Assembly (NCBI GenBank): GCA_946885665.1
Contig: CAMPGT010000091.1
Coordinates: 1-13,696, forward strand
DNA: 13,696 bases
Direction of reading: 5' to 3'
From: an uncultured Chitinophagaceae bacterium
GTDB lineage: Bacteria; Bacteroidota; Bacteroidia; Chitinophagales; Chitinophagaceae
Shown here: positions 1 to 7,687 of the stretch, piece after piece
Layout of the letters: every line of letters begins with the position of its first letter
Numbering within the stretch: the stretch's first letter is position 1
Notes under the pieces: model-generated
Database searches by the model: none
The model's input: the letters and a program-made list of their open reading frames with translations, nothing else
Told to the model about the DNA's origin: nothing
Translations under genes and position numbers: made by a program

Positions 1-1
1 G

Positions 2-430
2 GTGTCGCTCGCGCAAGCGGACCTTTTCGACGGCATCGAAGGTACGTTCGACCTTGAAAAAATATGCGCGCTGGTCAAAGAAAGGTGCTCATTGCTTCCT
101 GAACTGTGGGAGAACAGCTATTTCTTTTTTGAAACACCGGCAGAAGTGGATCTCGAAGCAGTTAAAGGCAAATGGACCAACGAGAAAACATCTTTTTTTA
201 ATGCGCTGACCGAGAGCCTTGCTGCTTCGAAAGAATATTCGGCCGAAACGCTGAAAAATAATTTTGAATCACTGGCAGCTGGAAAAAACCTGAAGAACAA
301 AGATCTTCTGCTTCCTTTCCGCATCATGCTGGTCGGAAAAAAAATTGGACCCGGGGTATTTGAGATTGCGGAAATATTGGGAGCGGAAGAAACAATTAAA
401 AGAATCAAACATGTGCTTCAACTTCTCTGA
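2..430 (+). CDS. gltX: Glutamyl-tRNA synthetase, C-terminal part (5' end cut by window)
   Basis: GltX charges tRNA-Glu with glutamate in the cytoplasm. Only the last 142 residues are visible and the frame is open to the window edge, so the first codon here is not the real start. The catalytic Rossmann domain with HIGH and KMSKS lies upstream, outside the window. What is seen matches the helical anticodon-binding domain of class I GluRS: a helix beginning [10 protein letters not shown], the segment [10 protein letters not shown], and near the end [20 protein letters not shown], which resembles the usual LR.AL.G...GPG.FE...LLG.E signature before the last helix. The stop at 428-430 is 11 bases before the next gene, so it probably heads or belongs to a four-gene plus-strand operon. 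GlnRS-type enzymes are less likely because the GPG.FE ending is typical of bacterial GluRS. Confidence 0.85.
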   Translation: MSLAQADLFDGIEGTFDLEKICALVKERCSLLPELWENSYFFFETPAEVDLEAVKGKWTNEKTSFFNALTESLAASKEYSAETLKNNFESLAAGKNLKNKDLLLPFRIMLVGKKIGPGVFEIAEILGAEETIKRIKHVLQLL

Positions 431-441
431 AACATCGTACC

Positions 442-855
442 ATGGCACTGGAAAGACCCGTTAGAATATTAGTTGCCAAGATTGGGCTGGATGGCCACGA
501 TCGTGGCGCACGCGTAATCGCCACTTCCCTGCGTGATGCCGGCATGGAAGTGATTTACACCGGCTTGCGCCAAACGGCCGAAATGGTGGTGAACACCGCG
601 CTGCAGGAGGATGTGGATGCCATCGGCATCAGTATATTGAGTGGGGCGCACATGACAGTGTTTCCAAAAGTGATTGCGCTGCTGAAAGAAAAGGGAATTG
701 ACGATGTGCTGATCACCGGGGGCGGCATCATTCCCGAAGAGGATATGAACAAACTGAATGAAATGGGCGTTGGCAAACTCTTTCCACCGGGAACCAACAC
801 TTCAGAAATTGCGGCATATATCAAAAACTGGGTGGCCGATAACCGCAAATTTTAA
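442..855 (+). CDS. Stand-alone cobalamin-binding subunit of a methylmalonyl-CoA mutase-type enzyme
   Basis: This 137-residue protein is almost entirely a B12-binding Rossmann domain like the C-terminal domain of methylmalonyl-CoA mutase. The base-off/His-on motif is complete: DGHDRG at residues 17-22 (His19 would ligate cobalt from below), Ser-Ile-Leu at 64-66, and the glycine run TGGGIIP at 92-98. It has no TIM-barrel catalytic domain, so it should act with a separate mutase large subunit, as in split isobutyryl-CoA, 2-hydroxyisobutyryl-CoA or archaeal methylmalonyl-CoA mutases. No such subunit is in the window. The ATG at 442 lies 11 bases after gltX and the crotonase starts 11 bases downstream, so co-transcription is likely. 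The substrate cannot be read from this subunit. Methylmalonyl-CoA is favoured because fumC is two genes on and an epimerase lies 12 kb away. The B12 domain call is firm; the substrate is inference. Confidence 0.85.
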   Translation: MALERPVRILVAKIGLDGHDRGARVIATSLRDAGMEVIYTGLRQTAEMVVNTALQEDVDAIGISILSGAHMTVFPKVIALLKEKGIDDVLITGGGIIPEEDMNKLNEMGVGKLFPPGTNTSEIAAYIKNWVADNRKF

Positions 856-866
856 AACGACCGCAG

Positions 867-1640
867 ATGTATCAAACGCTTCTTACGCAAAAAGAAAACA
901 AGATTCTCACGATCACGGTTAACCGCCCCGACAAGCTGAATGCCATTAACGAACAGGTGATGACCGAACTGGGAATGGCCGTAAAGGAATTAAACGAAGA
1001 TCCGTCTGTAAAGGCCGCAATCATCACAGGTGCAGGCGCCAAGGCCTTCGTGGCGGGAGCAGATATCAGCGAATTCAATGGTGTGGGCGCCGATGGCACG
1101 AGACTTTCGAAAAAAGGGCAACAGGTATTTTTCGACATTGAACGATCCGCAAAACCCATCGTGGCGGCAGTAAATGGATTTGCACTTGGTGCAGGATGTG
1201 AGCTGGCCATGAGCTGCCATATCCGCGTAGCCGCAACGAATGCGAAGTTCGGGCAGCCCGAAGTTAATCTTGGCCTGGTGCCCGGTTATGGCGGAACGCA
1301 ACGGCTGGCGCAGCTTATCGGCAAGGGCAGGGCAATAGAAATGCTGCTCACGGCAAACATGATAGACGCTGCCACCGCACTGCAATATGGATTAGTAAAT
1401 GATGTCATCGCGCCCGATGAATTGTTGAACAAAGCCACCGAAATACTCAACCTTATCAATACAAAGGCGCCGCTCGCGGTTGCAGGATGCATTAAAGCTG
1501 CCAATGCCGTGTTCGATGAAACGATCGATGGTTACGATCTCGAAGCGCAAATATTCGGCAACTGCTTTGCAACCGACGACCTAAAGGAAGGCAAAGCGGC
1601 GTTCCTCGAAAAACGTAAAGCAAATTTCACTGGAAAATAA
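867..1640 (+). CDS. Enoyl-CoA hydratase / crotonase family protein
   Basis: A full-length 257-residue crotonase-fold enzyme, close to the usual 255-265 residues. It should hydrate trans-2-enoyl-CoA to 3-hydroxyacyl-CoA in the cytoplasm. The oxyanion-hole segment [11 protein letters not shown] spans residues 60-70, and a second motif [15 protein letters not shown] spans 103-117. Both catalytic glutamates of true hydratases are present: Glu112 in GAGCELA and Glu132 in [13 protein letters not shown]. This argues against methylmalonyl-CoA decarboxylase (ScpB-like) or hydrolase members, which lack the pair. Chain-length preference is not readable; short-chain FadB- or Crt-like activity is plausible. 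It sits 11 bases after the B12 subunit and 10 bases before fumC, suggesting a role in acyl-CoA or branched-chain amino acid breakdown that ends in propionyl- or succinyl-CoA. That pathway placement is inference. Confidence 0.88.
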   Translation: MYQTLLTQKENKILTITVNRPDKLNAINEQVMTELGMAVKELNEDPSVKAAIITGAGAKAFVAGADISEFNGVGADGTRLSKKGQQVFFDIERSAKPIVAAVNGFALGAGCELAMSCHIRVAATNAKFGQPEVNLGLVPGYGGTQRLAQLIGKGRAIEMLLTANMIDAATALQYGLVNDVIAPDELLNKATEILNLINTKAPLAVAGCIKAANAVFDETIDGYDLEAQIFGNCFATDDLKEGKAAFLEKRKANFTGK

Positions 1641-1650
1641 ATACGCGATC

Positions 1651-3051
1651 ATGAATTACAGAATAGAGAAAGACACAATGGGCGAAGTGAAAGTACCCGC
1701 CGACGCCCTCTATGGCGCACAAACACAAAGAAGCGTTGAAAATTTCAAGATAGCACAGGACATTAATAAAATGCCGAAGGAAATTATAAAGGCATTCGCC
1801 TATTTGAAAAAAGCGGCGGCACTCACCAACCTCGAGGCAGGGGCGCTGTCGAAAGAGAAATCTGATCTAATCGGAAAGGTATGTGACGAAATACTCGAGG
1901 GCAAGCTGGATGAATACTTTCCATTAGTGGTGTGGCAAACGGGCAGCGGAACGCAAAGCAACATGAACGTGAATGAAGTGATCGCCTATCGGGGGCATGT
2001 ACTGAATGGCGGCCAGCTCACCGATAAAGAAAAGTTTCTGCATCCAAACGATGATGTGAACAAGTCACAGTCTTCGAACGACACCTTCCCCACGGCCATG
2101 CACATCGCGGCCTATAAAATACTCGACGGATCAGTGATCCCCGCAATCGAAAAGCTTCGCGACACGCTCAAAGAAAAGAGCAAACGCTATATGAAGGTGG
2201 TGAAAATTGGAAGAACACATTGCATGGATGCCACGCCTTTAACCGTGGGCCAGGAATTCAGCGGTTATGTATCACAGTTGGATCATGGCCTGCGTGCGAT
2301 AAAAAATACGCTGGCACATGTATCCGAACTGGCCCTGGGCGGCACAGCGGTAGGAACAGGCATCAACACACCCCCGGGTTACGCCGAAAATGTGGCAAAA
2401 CACATTGCCTCGCTTACCCGTTTGCCTTTTAAAACTGCTGAAAACAAATTTGAGGCGCTCGCGTCGCATGATGCCATTGTGGAGGCACATGGTGCATTGA
2501 AAACAGTGGCCGTGAGCCTGATGAAAATTGCGAACGACATCCGCCTGCTGTCCTCCGGACCCCGGTCGGGCATTGGCGAACTGTTCATTCCCGACAACGA
2601 GCCCGGATCTTCCATCATGCCCGGCAAAGTGAACCCAACGCAATGCGAGGCGCTCACCATGATAGCCGCACAGGTGTTGGGCAATGACGTGGCCATCAAT
2701 ATTGGCGGCGCCACCGGCCACTTCGAGCTGAACGTGTTCAAACCGATGATCATCTATAATTTCCTGCACAGTGCGCGACTCATCGCTGACGGATGTGTTT
2801 CCTTCAACGACAAATGTGCCGTTGGCATCGAACCCATCACTGAAAATATCAGGAAGCATGTCGAAAACTCTCTCATGCTGGTCACCAGCCTCAACACGAA
2901 AATCGGGTATTACAAAGCGGCGGAAATAGCGCAAAAAGCACACAAGGAAGGAACAACGCTAAAAGAAATGGCGGTGAAGCTCGGCTACGTTACTCCGCAG
3001 CAGTTCGACGAATGGGTGGTGCCGGAAAAAATGGTGGGCAAGCTTGAATAA
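1651..3051 (+). CDS. fumC: Fumarate hydratase, class II
   Basis: Class II (iron-independent) fumarase interconverts fumarate and (S)-malate in the TCA cycle and works as a homotetramer. At 466 residues the length is normal. Visible family marks are [17 protein letters not shown] near residue 93, [14 protein letters not shown] near residue 130, [12 protein letters not shown] around the catalytic-site His190, and the lyase signature [10 protein letters not shown] at 319-328, whose serine loop supplies the catalytic base. The residues after the active-site TH are CM, where E. coli FumC has LQ. Aspartase and argininosuccinate lyase share the fold, but the N-terminal segment ([18 protein letters not shown]) and the [15 protein letters not shown] form fit FumC best. 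It is the last gene of the plus-strand cluster. Its stop is 3 bases from the stop of the convergent lipoprotein gene, so the two transcripts must end inside each other's genes. Confidence 0.95.
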   Translation: MNYRIEKDTMGEVKVPADALYGAQTQRSVENFKIAQDINKMPKEIIKAFAYLKKAAALTNLEAGALSKEKSDLIGKVCDEILEGKLDEYFPLVVWQTGSGTQSNMNVNEVIAYRGHVLNGGQLTDKEKFLHPNDDVNKSQSSNDTFPTAMHIAAYKILDGSVIPAIEKLRDTLKEKSKRYMKVVKIGRTHCMDATPLTVGQEFSGYVSQLDHGLRAIKNTLAHVSELALGGTAVGTGINTPPGYAENVAKHIASLTRLPFKTAENKFEALASHDAIVEAHGALKTVAVSLMKIANDIRLLSSGPRSGIGELFIPDNEPGSSIMPGKVNPTQCEALTMIAAQVLGNDVAINIGGATGHFELNVFKPMIIYNFLHSARLIADGCVSFNDKCAVGIEPITENIRKHVENSLMLVTSLNTKIGYYKAAEIAQKAHKEGTTLKEMAVKLGYVTPQQFDEWVVPEKMVGKLE

Positions 3052-3054
3052 TTG

Positions 3055-4398
3055 TCATTCCACAATCGTACTGCTCGTTAGTCCCCATTCGGTATTGTTG
3101 TTGATGTCGTAGTAATAAACGATTCCCTTCCCTTTCGAATAGACGGTGTTATAGGAATTGCCCGAGGGATTGAAAGTCGCTCCGCCATCAAACGAAACGT
3201 ACAGTTCGGTGTTTACATTGATGCTGTTAGCATAGGAAACGCCGTTGATGTCTGCGGTACCTCTATTGACGATTTTAGAAACGAGTTTTGCCTTAACCTG
3301 CATGCCTGCCAGCGATAAATCCACCACGGGCGATTCCCACGGCGTCTCATCGGCGGCGTCCTCATCCAGTATCACAATCTCCAGCGAAGGGGGATCAGAA
3401 ACATTTCCCTGGAAATCGAGTGTAACAAAGCGAAAATATTTTTTGCCGGATTGCCTGTAATAAAATTCTTCTCCTTTGTTGCTTACCAGTTTAGTGTACT
3501 GGCGGCCCTCTTGCTCTATGTACACGTCTTCCTCTTCAGACGTGATCGATTGTTCATTGCCCGGAACGGAAAGGTCAACATAGTTCCACTCCGAACCGAC
3601 GCCGAGCGGAAGATAGGATTCGGTAACCGGTGGATTTTGAAAATCGACCTGCAGATAATTACATGCTTTGTCGATCGTTACTTCATAATTGAGCGTAACG
3701 CCACTGCACGTGGCCTGCACCGTGTACGTTCCGGCAGGCAGATTAAAAGTAGCCGCACCATCCGCACCGCATTCCGGTTGAGAAATCAACCCGTCAGTGA
3801 TCTGGCCGTTTTCGCCGTTCACACTCACTTCAATGACACCGCCATCCGAACAAATTCCCTTCGCCCACACGGTAAGCTGCCCGCTTTCTACAGGAACCTC
3901 TGTATCGGTGGATGTACCCATGGGCGCGCTGAACTTACCCTCTGCAATGTTATAATTGTTTCCCTGCGCATCCTGCACCGTACCCGAAAAAGTACCTGTA
4001 ATATAAGACGAGTCTATCCGCGTGATCGTGAGGGTAAAGTCGCTGCCCTGGCTGGGAACACTGCTATAAAGCAGGCTGCCGTCCTGGAAATACTGAAACA
4101 GCACGTACTCGGTGCCGTAGGCACCCGCACCGATTTGCGTGCCTGCCAGTTGTATCGTTATTTCGCCGGCCGATCCATTCGTTTGCACGCCACTAATGCT
4201 AATGGTCTGGATAGTATTGACGGTCTGAATAAAGGCAGTGTCGGTGAGGCCGCCAAAGGTGCTGTCACCCTGCTTAAATTCCCATTGATTGTCCACTTCC
4301 TGGTCGGGATTGCCTTCTTCATTGCTCAATTCCTTTTTGCAGGAAATGATCACAACCGCAACGGCGAAGAAACCCAGTAAGGTCTTATACAATGACAT
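3055..4398 (-). CDS. Uncharacterised three-domain lipoprotein
   Basis: I do not recognise a specific function. The 447-residue product starts with a basic N-terminus and hydrophobic stretch ending in IISC, a lipobox with Cys20 as the lipidated residue, followed by KKE. It should therefore be anchored in the outer or inner membrane after signal peptidase II cleavage. Three parts can be seen. Residues about 38-160 form a beta-rich domain ending ITGTFSGTVQDAQGNNYNI, a pattern common in Bacteroidota lipoproteins of the DUF6252 kind. Residues about 175-252 contain four cysteines (183, 210, 231, 246) around LPAGTYTVQATC, resembling an Ig-like or carboxypeptidase-regulatory-like sandwich. Residues about 262-447 open with YLPLGVGSEWNYV and end with a KGKGIVYYY strand, a PL..G..W.Y ... 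KG.G.V pattern seen in other secreted Bacteroidota proteins. It follows lspA by 20 bases and is the last gene of the minus-strand run. Domain assignments are from memory of patterns. Confidence 0.8.
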   Translation of the reverse strand: MSLYKTLLGFFAVAVVIISCKKELSNEEGNPDQEVDNQWEFKQGDSTFGGLTDTAFIQTVNTIQTISISGVQTNGSAGEITIQLAGTQIGAGAYGTEYVLFQYFQDGSLLYSSVPSQGSDFTLTITRIDSSYITGTFSGTVQDAQGNNYNIAEGKFSAPMGTSTDTEVPVESGQLTVWAKGICSDGGVIEVSVNGENGQITDGLISQPECGADGAATFNLPAGTYTVQATCSGVTLNYEVTIDKACNYLQVDFQNPPVTESYLPLGVGSEWNYVDLSVPGNEQSITSEEEDVYIEQEGRQYTKLVSNKGEEFYYRQSGKKYFRFVTLDFQGNVSDPPSLEIVILDEDAADETPWESPVVDLSLAGMQVKAKLVSKIVNRGTADINGVSYANSINVNTELYVSFDGGATFNPSGNSYNTVYSKGKGIVYYYDINNNTEWGLTSSTIVE

Positions 4399-4418
4399 GA
4401 TCCCGGAGCTTTAATAGT

Positions 4419-5150
4419 TTACAATGCACGGACTGTATCGTTCACAGGGGTATCGGCTTCCAGGTTGGGGCCTGGTTCTTCCTGGGGATGTTTTTTAAAG
4501 AATTTCTTTTGGAAAATTAATAAAAGGATCACTCCAACGGATATCGAAGCATCGGCTATGTTAAAGATAGGAGAAAAAAAAGTAAACCGCTCGCCTCCCC
4601 ACAACGGTACCCAGCCCGGCAGCATTTTATCTTCAATGATCGGCACATAGAGCATGTCCACCACCCTGCCATGAAGGAAACCGGCGTAACCACCGCTTTC
4701 GGGAAACATTGTGGCCAGCGGTGTTCCAAGGTCGCTCGGCGAAAAAATGAGACCGTAAAAAAGGCTGTCTATCAGGTTCCCCAATGCCCCCGCAAAAATC
4801 AGCGCCGCACACACGATAAAGCCGGGATGCATCTTCTTTTTCACGATCGACCGTATATAGAAAACGCCGAAGATCACAGCAACGAGTCGGAACAGCGTGA
4901 GTGCCATTTTTCCCCATTCGCCTCCAAATTTCCAGCCCCAGGCCATGCCTTCGTTTTCGATGAAAAAGAGACGGAACCATGAACCGATCAGTGGTATCTG
5001 CTCCTGGTACAGCATGCTTGTCTTGACCCAAATTTTCAGTGCCTGGTCGGCTATGATGATCGACAGGATGATAATAACTACGGTTCTGCTCTTCACGTCG
5101 GAACTGATTTTTTGATGGGCAAAGATAGTGAACATGGGCGGAGTTCTCAT
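4419..5150 (-). CDS. lspA: Lipoprotein signal peptidase (signal peptidase II)
   Basis: LspA is an inner-membrane aspartyl protease that cuts prolipoprotein signal peptides before the lipidated cysteine. Four hydrophobic segments are visible, at about 22-42, 82-100, 110-127 and 199-214. Conserved marks are ADQALKIWVK (34-43), FFIENEGMAWG (62-72), GALGNLID (121-128), and the two catalytic aspartates Asp165 in GRVVDML and Asp200 in FNIADASIS. At 243 residues it is much longer than E. coli LspA (164). The extra length is a loop between GNLID and GRVVD, another before FNIAD, and a charged C-terminal tail; such enlargement is usual in Bacteroidota. The start ATG at 5150 overlaps the murF-alr stop in an ATGA, which suggests translational coupling. 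Met6 is an alternative start. A lipoprotein gene, its likely substrate type, follows 20 bases downstream. Confidence 0.95.
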   Translation of the reverse strand: MRTPPMFTIFAHQKISSDVKSRTVVIIILSIIIADQALKIWVKTSMLYQEQIPLIGSWFRLFFIENEGMAWGWKFGGEWGKMALTLFRLVAVIFGVFYIRSIVKKKMHPGFIVCAALIFAGALGNLIDSLFYGLIFSPSDLGTPLATMFPESGGYAGFLHGRVVDMLYVPIIEDKMLPGWVPLWGGERFTFFSPIFNIADASISVGVILLLIFQKKFFKKHPQEEPGPNLEADTPVNDTVRAL

Positions 5151-7675
5151 TCCTGAAAATACACCCGCCTTACACGTTGGGATATGCCTGTAAGTACTTC
5201 ATAGGGAATAGTTTGGGCCCATTTGGCCACCTCTTTTACGGACAGCCCTTTTCCGAAAATGGTGACCTCGTCGCCTTCACCGATATTGCCGATATCGGTG
5301 ATGTCGATCATCGTCATATCCATGCAGATGTTGCCAATCGTAGGAGCAAGCCGGCCGTTGACCAGCATTTTGCCTTTCCCGTTGCCTAAAACTCTCGGAT
5401 AACCGTCGGCGTACCCGAGCCTGACGGTCGCAATGACCGAATCCCTCATTACCGTTCCGGACCGTCCATAACTCACGGATTCGCCTTTCAGGAGGTGCTT
5501 GATCTGGGCAATGGATGATTTCAGCGTGGATACTTCCTGCAACTCGCCTTCATGGGTATCGTCTATGCCATAAAGCCCTATTCCCAGCCGCACCATATCG
5601 TACTGAAGGGAACGATGCCGCGAAATACCCGAGGTATTGAGCAGGTGCCGGATAACCGGGTAATCCAGCCTTTCCGTTATCCGTTTACTCAATCGTTCAA
5701 ATAAAGCGGCCTGCTGGCTGGTGAATTCATCAAAAGCGGGATCCTCGCTGGCGGCCAGGTGACTGAAAACCGTTTGCACTTTCACTTCCGGCGAGTAGAG
5801 CATATCCAGTAATTCATCCATCTGTCCTTCAGCAAAACCGAGCCGGTTCATGCCGGTTTCAAGTTCGATGTGTACCGGGAATCCGGTTAGTCCCTCGTTG
5901 TGCAAAAACGTTCGAAATTCCTTTAACATAGCCGGCGAATACATATCAGGTTCAAGATTGTAGGCAACCAGTGCGCTGAAAGACGACTCATCCGGGTTCA
6001 TGACCATTACGGGCAGGCTGACGCCGCCCTTCCGCAGTTCCACGCCTTCGTCGGCATAGGCCACTGCCAGGTAATCCACTTTATTGTATTGAAGCGAGCT
6101 GGCGATCTCATAGCTGCCGCTTCCGTACGAAAAAGCCTTTACCATCGCCATCAGCTTCGTATTGGGTGCAAGCAGCCGCTGGTACTCCTTCAGGTTGTGC
6201 AGAAGGGCATTCAAATCAATTTCCATCACCGTTTGATGCGTTTGCCTTTGCAGCATCAGGTTGATCTGCTCGAGCGCAAAAACACGGGCGCCTTTGATGA
6301 GGATGGTTTCGTTGGCAAAATGCAAGTGGGGAAACTGCTGCCGGAAATCGTCAACGGAACTGAATAGCTGAACCGACATTTCCTCTCCGCCTCCGCTTTT
6401 GAGTCCACTTACCCGGCCCTCGCCACCGAATTGAAATGCCTGCTCGTTTCGTGAAATACCGGGACCGATGCCTATGAACCTGTTGACCTTATGCTGTTGC
6501 AACGACCTGGCGATGTCGCGGTAAAGTTCCTTTTCATTAAGACCGCTTTCCATGAAATCGGTGAGTATCACGGTCCGTTTCGGGTGCTGGCGCTGCTGGC
6601 CGAGAAAGTCGAGTGCAATCTTTAACGAACTGAGGTCGGCGCTGTAGCTGTCGTTGATAACGGAAGAATTGTTGATGCCGTTCCGGAGCTCGAGGCGCAT
6701 TGCTACCGGTTGAAGAGAGGACATGCCTGCGGCGATTTCATTGGACGGAACATGCAGATGCAGCATAACGCACCAGCAATGGATGGCATTTTCAACGGAG
6801 GCGTCATCAACAAAGGGAATAATTATCTCGGCCGCTGTACCCTTGTATTCACCTTTTATACGGCAGGAGTTTTCTGATTTTTCCGTGGCAATAATTTGCA
6901 GTTCTGCGTGTGTTTTCCGGCTCCAACTGATGATCTCGAACGGCTTTTCCGAACCGTTTTTCAGTTGGTTGTAAAGTGAGGCCACCGCCTCATTCAGTTC
7001 GGCGTAGTCCTTACAATAAATTAACGTATTCACTTTCGTGAAGAGGCGCAGCTTTTCCCTGATCTTTTGCCGCGTGTTCAGGAAACCGCTTGCATGGGCA
7101 TCACCGATATTTGTAAAGATGCCGATACCGGGCCTGATGATCTTTTGCAGCTTGTCCATTTCGCCACTCTGCGAAATGCCGGCTTCGAAAATGCCGAGGC
7201 CTGCCTGCTCATTGAGTTGCCAAACACTTAAGGGCACACCAATTTGAGAGTTATAGCTTTTAGGGCTGCGCACAATGCTATACCTGCTTTCGAGCAATTG
7301 GTTCAGCCATTCTTTCACGATGGTTTTTCCGTTGCTGCCCGTAATGCCGATGACGGGAATGTGAAAAATGCTCCGGTGATGCGCGGCCAGGCACTGCAGC
7401 GCTTCCAGTACATCTTTCACGGCAATAACATTTGCTGCGCCCGGAACGGCTGCCGACTTATCGCTGATAATAAAATTTCTGATGCCTTTTTTGAATGCTT
7501 CTTCAATGAACAGGTGGCCATCGCGGCGCTGTCCCTTTAACGCGAAAAAAAGCGACGTTTCAGGAAACGCCACTTTCCTGCTGTCCATTACCAGTTCGCG
7601 TACAATGGCATCTTCATGCATCGAAACGATGCTTCCCTTTACGATTGATGCGATATCGGAAATGCGGTAGGTCAA
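5147..7675 (-). CDS. murF-alr: Bifunctional MurF (UDP-MurNAc-tripeptide:D-Ala-D-Ala ligase) / alanine racemase
   Basis: This 842-residue fusion joins two consecutive steps of D-alanine use in peptidoglycan synthesis: racemisation of L-Ala and ATP-dependent ligation of D-Ala-D-Ala to the UDP-muramoyl tripeptide. Residues 1-470 are MurF. It shows the substrate-binding LVMDSRKV (28-35), the P-loop GITGSNGKT (110-118), and NDSYSADLSSLKIALDFL (341-358) starting the C-terminal domain. Residues about 480-842 are alanine racemase. Lys513 in MAMVKAFSYGSG is the PLP-binding lysine, Tyr736 in SVSYGRSG the opposing catalytic tyrosine, and LGYADGYPR (753-761) is conserved. The fusion is well known in Bacteroidota. 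A Gly/Ser-rich insert lies at about 417-431, between the MurF core and its last strands. No in-frame ATG exists before the domain begins: the frame opens at the terC stop, so TTG at 7675 is the best start. The stop overlaps lspA by four bases. Confidence 0.95.
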   Translation of the reverse strand: MTYRISDIASIVKGSIVSMHEDAIVRELVMDSRKVAFPETSLFFALKGQRRDGHLFIEEAFKKGIRNFIISDKSAAVPGAANVIAVKDVLEALQCLAAHHRSIFHIPVIGITGSNGKTIVKEWLNQLLESRYSIVRSPKSYNSQIGVPLSVWQLNEQAGLGIFEAGISQSGEMDKLQKIIRPGIGIFTNIGDAHASGFLNTRQKIREKLRLFTKVNTLIYCKDYAELNEAVASLYNQLKNGSEKPFEIISWSRKTHAELQIIATEKSENSCRIKGEYKGTAAEIIIPFVDDASVENAIHCWCVMLHLHVPSNEIAAGMSSLQPVAMRLELRNGINNSSVINDSYSADLSSLKIALDFLGQQRQHPKRTVILTDFMESGLNEKELYRDIARSLQQHKVNRFIGIGPGISRNEQAFQFGGEGRVSGLKSGGGEEMSVQLFSSVDDFRQQFPHLHFANETILIKGARVFALEQINLMLQRQTHQTVMEIDLNALLHNLKEYQRLLAPNTKLMAMVKAFSYGSGSYEIASSLQYNKVDYLAVAYADEGVELRKGGVSLPVMVMNPDESSFSALVAYNLEPDMYSPAMLKEFRTFLHNEGLTGFPVHIELETGMNRLGFAEGQMDELLDMLYSPEVKVQTVFSHLAASEDPAFDEFTSQQAALFERLSKRITERLDYPVIRHLLNTSGISRHRSLQYDMVRLGIGLYGIDDTHEGELQEVSTLKSSIAQIKHLLKGESVSYGRSGTVMRDSVIATVRLGYADGYPRVLGNGKGKMLVNGRLAPTIGNICMDMTMIDITDIGNIGEGDEVTIFGKGLSVKEVAKWAQTIPYEVLTGISQRVRRVYFQE

Positions 7676-7687
7676 GATTATGCATTA
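7673..7687 (-). other. Non-ATG (TTG) start of murF-alr behind the in-frame terC stop
   Basis: On the minus strand the order is CAT (last terC codon), TAA (stop, 7687-7685), TGC, ATA, ATC, then TTG (7675-7673) opening murF-alr in the same frame as terC. The first in-frame ATG after this is codon 19, inside the conserved MurF N-terminal domain, so it is too late. The ATG that overlaps the TAA is in another frame. TTG is therefore the most sensible initiator, probably reached by ribosomes finishing terC nine bases upstream. No clear Shine-Dalgarno sequence is visible. Confidence 0.6.

Noticed and set aside
2272..2943. 223-residue minus-strand open frame inside fumC.
   Set aside because: It is a shadow of a firmly identified fumarase, with no recognisable motif and no start context.
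3051..3066. Inverted repeat ATTGT...ACAAT as a possible bidirectional terminator.
   Set aside because: The stem is only five pairs, AT-rich, and lacks a following T run on either strand.
3451..4380. 309-residue plus-strand open frame.
   Set aside because: It is antisense to the lipoprotein gene, gives a low-complexity basic translation with no motif, and the opposite strand has a signal peptide and coherent domains.
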